DNA of 64,000 nucleotides. Source: Derxia gummosa DSM 723. GTDB taxonomy: Bacteria > Pseudomonadota > Gammaproteobacteria > Burkholderiales > Burkholderiaceae_E. The position numbers were made by a program, and so were the translations under genes. Every line of letters begins with the position of its first letter. The first letter of the stretch is position 1. This document shows, one piece after another, positions 25,643-32,876 of this stretch. The notes under the pieces are model-generated. The model saw only the letters and a list, made by a program, of their open reading frames with translations. It was not told the origin of the DNA and did not search any database. The DNA lies in the NCBI RefSeq assembly GCF_000482785.1, contig NZ_AXWS01000013.1:62001-126000 (forward strand). Reading direction: 5' to 3'.

Positions 25643-25658
25643 TGCAAGCCGCGAACCA
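25643..25658 (-). promoter_or_regulatory. Sigma-54 (-24/-12) promoter of the PSCyt2/PSD1 operon
   Basis: On the minus strand the sequence is TGGTTCGCGGCTTGCA, matching the RpoN consensus TGGCACG-N4-TTGCA at 10 of 12 fixed positions, with GG and GC in the obligatory spacing. Transcription would start near 25632, about 47 nt upstream of ATG 25585. The next gene upstream codes for a sigma-54 activator. Confidence 0.75.
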
Positions 25659-25670
25659 GCCCTGGCGCCG

Positions 25671-25688
25671 TTGCGGAAACTTTCGCAA
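25671..25688. promoter_or_regulatory. Dyad just upstream of the sigma-54 promoter
   Basis: TTGCGGAAACTTTCGCAA, 14 of 18 positions paired (5-bp arms TTGCG/CGCAA plus AA/TT). Its centre is only about 23 bp upstream of the -24 element, closer than a usual activator site, so it may be a second regulator's operator. Confidence 0.4.
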
Positions 25689-25919
25689 GTCACTGACGCG
25701 GAAGGGAAAATTCCCGCCGGTACCAAAGCCCGTCAGACCGGCTGCTTGTTCCCGCGCAGCCTCGGCTGCTGCTTTCATCGCAGCGTGGCGGCGGGGGTTT
25801 GCGTAGGACTCAGCAGGGACGGCGCAGGGGGTCGTGATGGCGCGGCAATCCCGATGACGCCTGCCGCGCGGGCGCGTGCGAGCCGGCCGGGCGGCGTGAC
25901 CGCCTGCCGCGCGCCAGCC

Positions 25920-25969
25920 AAAAAAAATCGCGACCGCTCCGGCGCATGAAGCGCCGACGCAGGTCGCGA
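25920..25969 (-). terminator. Rho-independent terminator of the sigma-54 activator gene
   Basis: Outer arms TCGCGACC (25928-25935) and GGTCGCGA (25962-25969) enclose an inner GGCGC-ATGAA-GCGCC hairpin; read on the minus strand the stem is followed by eight T (the A-run 25920-25927). It lies 70 nt beyond the stop at 26039. Confidence 0.85.
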
Positions 25970-26038
25970 ACGAGGGGACAGCCCTGAGAGGAAACGGAAA
26001 TCAGCGCATGCGGACTCGCGGCGCGGGACGCGGACGGC

Positions 26039-27283
26039 TCAGCGCACGAGCGCCGCGCCGCCGTCGAGCAGGAGTTCGTCCTCGGCGTCGAGCGCGGGCT
26101 CGGCGCCTTCGCCGGACTCGGCCGAGCCGTCGCCGATGAGGCCGTAGCGCTTGAGCAGCGTGCGCAGCGTATTGCGCGTAATGCCCAGTACCCGCGCCGC
26201 CTGCACCTGGTTCTCGCCCACGTGCGCGAAGGCCGCGCGCACCAGCGCCTCCTCCACGCCCTTGAAGATCTGCGGCCCGCCTTCCTGCAACAGCGCATCG
26301 AGCGAGCCGAGCAGCCGCCGCCAGGCCGGACTCTCGACCGGATCGTTGGCCGACGGCTCGCCGGAGGGCAGGCGCCCGAGCGGCGCCGCATGCGCCGGCA
26401 CCGTGGCTGCCGGCACCGGTGCGGGCGCGGGCGGCAGACCCGTGCCGCCCGGCGCCACGCCGGCCACGAGCTTCAGGTCGCCGGCGCGGATCACCTCGTG
26501 CCGGCAGACGATGAGCGCGAAGTGGATGACGTTCTCCAGTTCGCGGATGTTGCCGGGCCAGGAATAGGCCAGCAGCGCGTGCTCGGCCTCCTGCGACAGC
26601 ACCACGTCATGCGCGCCGAGCCTCATGCCGTAGTTGCTGATGAAGTGGCGCGCGAGCGGCAGGATGTCGCCCGGCCGGTCGCGCAGCGGCGGCAGGTTCA
26701 CCGAGGCGACGCTCAGGCGGTAGTACAGGTCGGCGCGGAAGTGCTGGGCCTCGACCGCGCGGATCAGGTCGATGTTGGTCGCGGCCACGAGCCGCACGTC
26801 GAGCGGGATCGAGCGACGCGAGCCGAGCCGCACTACCTGACGCTCCTGCAGCACGCGCAGCAGCTTCACCTGGAGCGGCATCGGCAGGTCGCCGATCTCG
26901 TCGAGGAAGAGCGTGCCGCCGTTGGCCGATTCGAACCAGCCGGCGCGCGCCTGCGAGGCGCCGGTGAAGGCGCCGCTCTCGTGGCCGAACAGTTCGGCGT
27001 CGATCAGCGATTCGCTGAAGGCGCCGCAGTTCACCGCCAGGAACGGCCCCTTGCGGCCGCTGCGGTTGTGGATGTGGCGCGCGATGAGTTCCTTGCCGGT
27101 GCCGGTCTCGCCGATGACGAGCACGGTGGCGTCGCTGCGGGCGATGCGCTCGACATGCTCCAGCAGATCGGCCGAACGCGGATCGTGGAAGAGCAGGGCC
27201 TTGGCGCGGATCGACAGCACGCCCCCCGGCGAGTCGGGCAGCGTGAGGACCTGGGAGGCGAGGGTGTGTGCGGAATCGGGCAT
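26039..27283 (-). CDS. Sigma-54-dependent activator without a sensor domain (NtrC family)
   Basis: A 414-residue activator. It has a short N-terminus (about 35 residues, no receiver, GAF or PAS domain), then a full AAA+ core: Walker A GETGTGKE, the sigma-54 contact loop ESGAFTGA, Walker B GGTLFLDEIGDLP, and the YSWPGNIRELEN sensor II region, a Pro/Ala linker, and a C-terminal Fis-type HTH (AAFAHVGENQVQAARVLGIT). It lies upstream of a PSCyt2/PSD1 operon with a sigma-54 promoter and divergent from the encapsulin operon, so it could serve either. Absence of a sensor domain implies control by a partner protein or by its own level. Confidence 0.92.
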   Translation of the reverse strand: MPDSAHTLASQVLTLPDSPGGVLSIRAKALLFHDPRSADLLEHVERIARSDATVLVIGETGTGKELIARHIHNRSGRKGPFLAVNCGAFSESLIDAELFGHESGAFTGASQARAGWFESANGGTLFLDEIGDLPMPLQVKLLRVLQERQVVRLGSRRSIPLDVRLVAATNIDLIRAVEAQHFRADLYYRLSVASVNLPPLRDRPGDILPLARHFISNYGMRLGAHDVVLSQEAEHALLAYSWPGNIRELENVIHFALIVCRHEVIRAGDLKLVAGVAPGGTGLPPAPAPVPAATVPAHAAPLGRLPSGEPSANDPVESPAWRRLLGSLDALLQEGGPQIFKGVEEALVRAAFAHVGENQVQAARVLGITRNTLRTLLKRYGLIGDGSAESGEGAEPALDAEDELLLDGGAALVR

Positions 27284-27544
27284 GGTTGACGCTCGGTCTG
27301 TGTTCTTTTGCCGGCCCACCTTAGGAGTGGGCTGCTGCCTAACAAACTCACGATTTCGTCTTTGCATATCACCTGTAACCGAGTGTCAGCGGAACCGACA
27401 GGCAGGCGAAAGCTTGCAAGCGCTTTCACAACTCGCGGGCATATCGAACGTCGCACAGCTTCGTTAACCGCATGAGCGGACCTCCCTAGTCTGGATCGGC
27501 CGGCTATCGCCACCAGCCCAACCCGACCAGAACAGGAGTCCGCC
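27284..27544. promoter_or_regulatory. Divergent control region, sigma-54 activator / encapsulin operon
   Basis: A comparatively AT-rich 261-bp interval. It contains a 6-bp-arm hairpin GCCCAC/GTGGGC (27314-27319 / 27327-27332) next to the activator gene and one iterated palindrome (27415-27428). AACAGGAG (27530-27537) is a good ribosome-binding site for the rhodanese gene. I could not assign a convincing -35/-10 pair. Confidence 0.5.
27415..27428. repeat. Iterated palindrome (intergenic)
   Basis: TGCAAGCGCTTTCA, one arm mismatch, in the divergent promoter region rather than in a gene. Confidence 0.55.
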
Positions 27545-28021
27545 ATGTCCGCCGTCCTCGCAGAATCCGCCGCGAGCGCCAGCCATCCCGTCCTCGACAG
27601 CGCCCGCGAGACCGCGCGCGCCGCCGGCCTGCCCTACGCCGGCAGCGTTCCACCGGCCGAGGCCTGGGCGCTCGCCCAGGCCGGCGCGGCGGTGCTGGTG
27701 GACGTGCGTTCGGCCGAGGAGCGCAAGTTCGTCGGCCAGGTGCCGGGCAGCGTGCATGTGGCCTGGGCCACCGGCACCAGTCTCACCCGCAATCCGCGCT
27801 TTGCGCGCGAACTCGAAGCCAAGGTGCCGAAGAACGCGGTGCTGCTGCTGCTGTGCCGCAGCGGCAAGCGCTCGGCGCTCGCGGCCGAGGCCGCGACCAA
27901 GGCCGGGTTTGCAAGCGCTTTCAACGTGCTCGAAGGCTTCGAGGGCGAGATCAACGAGGCGCAGCAGCGCGGCACGGCCGACGGCTGGCGTTTCCGCGGT
28001 CTGCCCTGGATCCAGGACTGA
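27545..28021 (+). CDS. Rhodanese-domain sulfurtransferase
   Basis: A 158-residue single rhodanese domain with the persulfide-carrying Cys104 in the active-site loop LLCRSGKRSALAA, plus the conserved VDVRSAEERKFVGQVPGS stretch. It opens an operon with serine acetyltransferase, encapsulin shell and cysteine desulfurase; in family 2A encapsulin loci such rhodaneses are regular partners and probably accept or donate sulfane sulfur. Ribosome-binding site AACAGGAG 7 nt before ATG. An iterated palindrome (27910-27923) lies inside. Confidence 0.92.
   Translation: MSAVLAESAASASHPVLDSARETARAAGLPYAGSVPPAEAWALAQAGAAVLVDVRSAEERKFVGQVPGSVHVAWATGTSLTRNPRFARELEAKVPKNAVLLLLCRSGKRSALAAEAATKAGFASAFNVLEGFEGEINEAQQRGTADGWRFRGLPWIQD
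27910..27923. repeat. Iterated palindrome (rhodanese gene)
   Basis: TGCAAGCGCTTTCA, one arm mismatch; here read in a different phase (F-A-S-A-F). Confidence 0.5.
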
Positions 28022-28024
28022 GCC

Positions 28025-29009
<985 letters not shown>

Positions 29010-29029
<20 letters not shown>

Positions 29030-29318
29030 CGTGCTCGCGGGCGAACGCCCCGCTTCCGCCACCGGCCTCGCGCCGGTCCTGCCGCCCATCACCGTGGGCG
29101 AGCGCTTCGGCTTCGTGGTGCGCCGGCTGCGCGAGGCGCGCGGCTGGTCGCAGGAGGCGCTCGCAAGCCGGGCCGAGCTGAACCGTTCCTACATGGGCGA
29201 GATCGAGCGCGCGGCGGTAATGCCCTCGCTTGCCACCGCGTCGAAGCTCGCGGGCGCGCTCGGCCTGCCGCTGTCGGAGCTGATCGCGCGCTGCGAGGAA
29301 AGGCGCACGGCGGTCTGA
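29010..29318 (+). CDS. XRE-family small HTH regulator
   Basis: A 102-residue protein with a Cro/C1-type HTH (about residues 34-88; RLREARGWSQEALASRAEL, YMGEIERAAVMPSLATASKLA). It overlaps the end of the acetyltransferase gene by 20 nt. It is a candidate regulator of the encapsulin operon in which it lies. There is no sensory domain. Confidence 0.9.
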
Positions 29319-29535
29319 GCGCCGGCGCTCGACGCGGCCTCGTCGCGCCCGCATTCCGGGCGGCGCGCTCGCGCCGCTCGCCACCACGATGTCCGGCACC
29401 CGACGGCGCCGTCGGCGGTGTCGCGTCCGATGCCACCGCCCATAGCCGGTTGATCGCACCGGAGCGCGGCGCCGACACTCGCCGACAGCCATCGCGGCAA
29501 TAAGCAAATTCAGATTTCATCTAAGGAAGAACGAC
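29319..29535. promoter_or_regulatory. Leader region before the encapsulin gene
   Basis: Holds two GC hairpins (CGCCCG/CGGGCG within about 29345-29362; GGCGGTG/CACCGCC 29414-29420 and 29434-29440) and then an AT-rich stretch (29490-29527) ending in the strong ribosome-binding site AAGGAAG (29523-29529). The break in an otherwise overlapping operon suggests separate or boosted expression of the shell protein, which needs the highest copy number. Confidence 0.5.
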
Positions 29536-30465
29536 GTGTCGGACACGCAACCCACCCAGCTCGCCCTCGGCGACAACGCTGCGCGCCAGCTTGCCAACGC
29601 CACCAAGACCGCACCGACCCTCTCGACGATCACGCCGCGCTGGCTGACGCACCTGCTGCAATGGGTGCCGGTCGAGGCCGGCATCTATCGCCTCAACAAG
29701 GTCAAGAACCCGGAGGACGTTCAGGTCGCCTGCACCAAGCGCGACGAGAGCGAACTGCCCACCACCTTCGTCGATTACGACGAAGCGCCGCGCGAGTACT
29801 TCCTGAACGCGGTGAGCACGGTGCTCGACGTGCACACGCGCGTCGCCGACCTGTACAGCTCGCCGCACGACCAGATCAAGGAGCAGCTGCGCCTCACGAT
29901 CGAGACGATCAAGGAGAAGCAGGAGCGCGAGCTGATCAACAACCCGGACTACGGCCTGCTTGCAAGCGTGCATCCGGACCAGATCATCTATCCGCTCACC
30001 GGCGCGCCCACGCCCGACGACCTCGACGAGCTGCTGACCAAGGTATGGAAGGAGCCGGCCTTCTTCCTCACGCATCCGCTGGCGATCGCCGCCTTCGGCC
30101 GCGAATGCACGCGCCGTGGCGTGCCGCCGCCGACCGTGAGCATGTTCGGCTCGCAGTTCCTGACGTGGCGCGGCATTCCGCTGATCCCGTCGGACAAGGT
30201 GCCGGTGGCCGACGGCAAGACCAAGATCCTGCTGCTGCGCGTGGGCGAGAAGCGCCAGGGCGTGGTGGGGCTGTACCAGCCGGGACTCGCGGGCGAGCAG
30301 AGCCCGGGCCTGTCGGTGCGCTTCATGGGCATCAACCGCAATGCGATCGCGTCCTACCTGATCTCGCTGTACTGCTCGCTCGCGGTGCAGACCGATGACG
30401 CGCTCGCCGTGCTCGACGATGTCGAGATCGGCAAGTTCCACGACTATCCCGATACCTACAAGTGA
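29536..30465 (+). CDS. Family 2A encapsulin shell protein (SrpI-like)
   Basis: A 309-residue HK97-fold shell protein. Family 2A features seen: N-terminal arm with NAARQLANATKTAPTLSTIT leading to RWLTHLLQWVPVEAGIYRLN, the E-loop-like acidic segment PTTFVDYDEAPREYFLN, the P-domain helix QIKEQLRLTIETIKEKQERE followed by NPDYGLL, the DDLDELLTKVWKEPAFFLTHP region, and a C-terminal A-domain ending HDYPDTYK. Known members assemble about 24-nm T=1 shells around a cysteine desulfurase and store sulfur. GTG 29536 is supported by AAGGAAG 7 nt upstream. The desulfurase gene follows with overlapping GTGA. Confidence 0.93.
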   Translation: MSDTQPTQLALGDNAARQLANATKTAPTLSTITPRWLTHLLQWVPVEAGIYRLNKVKNPEDVQVACTKRDESELPTTFVDYDEAPREYFLNAVSTVLDVHTRVADLYSSPHDQIKEQLRLTIETIKEKQERELINNPDYGLLASVHPDQIIYPLTGAPTPDDLDELLTKVWKEPAFFLTHPLAIAAFGRECTRRGVPPPTVSMFGSQFLTWRGIPLIPSDKVPVADGKTKILLLRVGEKRQGVVGLYQPGLAGEQSPGLSVRFMGINRNAIASYLISLYCSLAVQTDDALAVLDDVEIGKFHDYPDTYK

Positions 30466-32609
30466 GTGGCGCGATGTCCTCGCCCGAAACCCTCGGCGGC
30501 ATCGCGTCGCCCGGGCTGCCGGACCCGCTGACGATCGCAAGGCTCGCGGCCGAGGTGTTCTCGGCCGCGCTGCCCTCGGTGCCGTCGGCGGGCGGTGTGC
30601 CCGTGCCTGCCAATGCGCATCCGGCCGGGTTCACGCTGCCGCCGGGCAGCAGTGGCCCGTCCACGCCCTCGGCAGTGCCCTTCGGCGCGCTGCCGCCGGG
30701 CGTCAACGTGATCCCGACCTCGCCGCAGAGCGCCGCCAATCTGGGCGCCTCGGCACCCGCGCGGCTGCCGCATGCCCAGGCGCCCAACGGCGTGCCCGAC
30801 AATATGCTGGCCGCCGCGCCGGCCTATGACGGCCGTGTCGGCAGCCAGGTGCTCGGCGTGCCGCAGGCGCCGGCCGCGAACGCGCCGGGCGGCATCGGCC
30901 TGCCGGGCGCGGCCGGCGCGAGCCTGCCGGGCGCGGCCGGCGCGAGCCTGCCGGGCGCGGGCGGCGCGAGCCTGCCGGGCGCGCCGGTGCTGGCGCCGTC
31001 GTCGGCACCCGGCCCGCAATCGCTGCCGGTGGCGCCCGCCGTGCCCGATGTGCCGGCCTCGCCGCGCGTCTCGGCGGCTGCCCAGCCCTACTACTTCCTC
31101 GATGAATCGCGCGGCGCGCCGTCGTCGCGCGACGTGACGGCGCCGGGCGCGGACGCCCTCGTCGCGCGCAGCTTCGGCCTGCCCGGTGAAGATGAATTGC
31201 GGGCACTGCTTTCCGGGCACGGCCGCGCGCCGACCACGCCCGCGCGCGGCGTGCCGGCGCCGTCGGCCGGCAGCGCCGCCGGCCACGGAGGACTGCCGTC
31301 CGCCACGCCCGGCTTCTACTTCCTCGACGCGACGCCCGCGGGCCAGCGCCATGCGGCCAGCGTGCCCCAGGTGCCGGCCGGCGCGCGCCCGCCCTTCGAC
31401 GTGAACGCGATCCGGCGCGACTTCCCGATCCTCCAGGAGCGCGTGAACGGCCGCCAGCTCGTGTGGTTCGACAACGCCGCCACGACGCAGAAGCCGCAGG
31501 CCGTCATCGACCGGCTCGCCCACTTCTACGCGCACGAGAACTCCAACATCCACCGCGCCGCGCATGAACTCGCGGCGCGCGCGACCGATGCCTACGAGGA
31601 CGCGCGCGAGACCGTGCGCCGCTTCATCGGCGCCGGCTCGGTGGAGGAGATCATCTTCGTGCGTGGCACGACCGAGGCGATCAACCTGATCGCCAAGAGC
31701 TGGGGCGCGAAGAACATCGGCGCCGGCGACGAGATCATCGTGTCGAACCTGGAGCACCACGCGAACATCGTCCCGTGGCAGCAGCTCTGCCAGGCGACGG
31801 GCGCCAAGCTGCGCGTGATCCCGGTCGACGACGACGGCCAGGTGCTGCTCGATGAGTACGCCAAGCTGCTCAACGACCGCACGAAGCTGGTGTCGGTGAC
31901 GCAGGTGTCGAACGCGCTCGGCACGGTCGTGCCGGTGCACAAGATCGTCGAGATGGCGCATCGCGCGGGCGCGAAGGCGCTGGTGGACGGCGCGCAGTCG
32001 GTGTCGCACATGCGCGTGGACGTGCGCGCGCTGGATGCCGACTTCTTCGTGTTCTCGGGCCACAAGATCTTCGGGCCGACCGGCATCGGCGCCGTGTACG
32101 GCAAGCGCGACATCCTGGAAGACATGCCGCCCTGGCAGGGCGGCGGCAACATGATCCAGGACGTGACCTTCGAGAAGACGGTCTATCACGGCCCGCCGGC
32201 GCGCTTCGAGGCCGGCACCGGCAACATCGCCGACGCCGTGGGGCTGGGCGCGGCGCTGGAGTACGTCGAGCGCATCGGCATCGAGAACATCGGCGCTTAC
32301 GAGCATGCGCTGCTCGACTACGCGACCGCGCAGATGGCGCCGATCAAGGGCGTGCGCCTCGTCGGCACCGCGAAGGAAAAGGCCAGCGTGCTGAGCTTCG
32401 TGCTCGCCGGCTACACGACCGAGGAAGTGGGCAAGGCGCTCAACGCCGAGGGCATCGCGGTGCGCACCGGCCACCATTGCGCCCAGCCGATCCTGCGCCG
32501 CTTCGGTCTCGAAACCACGGTGCGGCCGTCGCTGGCCTTCTACAACACCTGCGAGGAGGTCGATCGCATGGTGGCGGTGGTGCAAAGGCTTGCAGGCTCG
32601 CGGCGCTGA
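30462..32609 (+). CDS. Encapsulated cysteine desulfurase (SufS-like) with cargo-loading N-terminal extension
   Basis: A 715-residue type II cysteine desulfurase, PLP-Lys535 in SGHKIFGPTG and catalytic Cys673 in RTGHHCAQP, catalytic domain from about residue 314. The preceding 310 residues are Pro/Gly/Ala-rich and probably disordered, with three LPGAAGAS-type repeats (residues 147-170) and two aromatic motifs, YYFLD (210-214) and FYFLD (285-289), that look like shell-binding signals. Such extensions target the enzyme to family 2A encapsulins. GTG 30462 overlaps the shell stop; ATG 30474 is an alternative start. Confidence 0.95.
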   Translation: MSGAMSSPETLGGIASPGLPDPLTIARLAAEVFSAALPSVPSAGGVPVPANAHPAGFTLPPGSSGPSTPSAVPFGALPPGVNVIPTSPQSAANLGASAPARLPHAQAPNGVPDNMLAAAPAYDGRVGSQVLGVPQAPAANAPGGIGLPGAAGASLPGAAGASLPGAGGASLPGAPVLAPSSAPGPQSLPVAPAVPDVPASPRVSAAAQPYYFLDESRGAPSSRDVTAPGADALVARSFGLPGEDELRALLSGHGRAPTTPARGVPAPSAGSAAGHGGLPSATPGFYFLDATPAGQRHAASVPQVPAGARPPFDVNAIRRDFPILQERVNGRQLVWFDNAATTQKPQAVIDRLAHFYAHENSNIHRAAHELAARATDAYEDARETVRRFIGAGSVEEIIFVRGTTEAINLIAKSWGAKNIGAGDEIIVSNLEHHANIVPWQQLCQATGAKLRVIPVDDDGQVLLDEYAKLLNDRTKLVSVTQVSNALGTVVPVHKIVEMAHRAGAKALVDGAQSVSHMRVDVRALDADFFVFSGHKIFGPTGIGAVYGKRDILEDMPPWQGGGNMIQDVTFEKTVYHGPPARFEAGTGNIADAVGLGAALEYVERIGIENIGAYEHALLDYATAQMAPIKGVRLVGTAKEKASVLSFVLAGYTTEEVGKALNAEGIAVRTGHHCAQPILRRFGLETTVRPSLAFYNTCEEVDRMVAVVQRLAGSRR
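30900..30983. repeat. 24-bp tandem repeat in the cargo extension
   Basis: Three and a half copies of a 24-bp unit starting CTGCCGGGCGCGGCCGGC at 30900, 30924, 30948 and 30972; units 1 and 2 identical, unit 3 with one difference. In frame it codes LPGAAGAS. Confidence 0.9.
32581..32594. repeat. Iterated palindrome (desulfurase 3' end)
   Basis: TGCAAAGGCTTGCA, both arms perfect; read as V-Q-R-L-A-G, 15 nt from the gene end. Confidence 0.6.
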
Positions 32610-32631
32610 CCGCCGGGGCTGCTTCGCCGAT

Positions 32632-32666
32632 GACGGCCGCGACTTCCGCCAGGAAGCGCGGCCGTC
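32632..32666 (+). terminator. Hairpin terminator of the encapsulin operon
   Basis: Perfect 10-bp arms GACGGCCGCG / CGCGGCCGTC, then a bulged A and an inner 5-bp stem CTTCC/GGAAG with loop GCCA, 22 nt after the desulfurase stop. No T-run follows. Confidence 0.7.
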
Positions 32667-32876
32667 GTGCGCTGGAGGCGGCGCGCACCGGTAGCGCCCC
32701 TCGGCGACAAGCGTGGCGCGGCCTCGGACGAGAAGCGCCCGTTCGCCCAGGATCCCCCCGCTTTTCACCGCTTGCCCTCCGACCCGCCTCCCTAGCATGC
32801 GGACGCAAGCGGCCCCGGTCGCGCGTGCCCTCGCGCGCGACGGCCAGCGGTGCCGCGCCATCAGGAAGAGGCGTCC

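Larger units (their letters stand above)
25586..26038. other. 453-bp gene-free regulatory interval
   Basis: Between the sigma-54 activator gene and the PSCyt2/PSD1 operon, both on the minus strand. From right to left it holds the activator's terminator (25920-25969), about 200 bp without a recognisable gene, a 12-bp near-palindrome GGGAAAATTCCC (25704-25715), an 18-bp dyad (25671-25688) and a sigma-54 promoter (25643-25658). Confidence 0.8.

Noticed and set aside
27400-27420. Possible sigma-54 promoter for the encapsulin operon (AGGC...TTGCA)
   Set aside because: The GG-to-GC spacing is one base short of the strict RpoN spacing and the -24 flank does not match.
29961-29974. TGCAAGCGTGCATC in the encapsulin gene as another palindrome copy
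   Set aside because: Only one half-site matches; the right arm is shifted.
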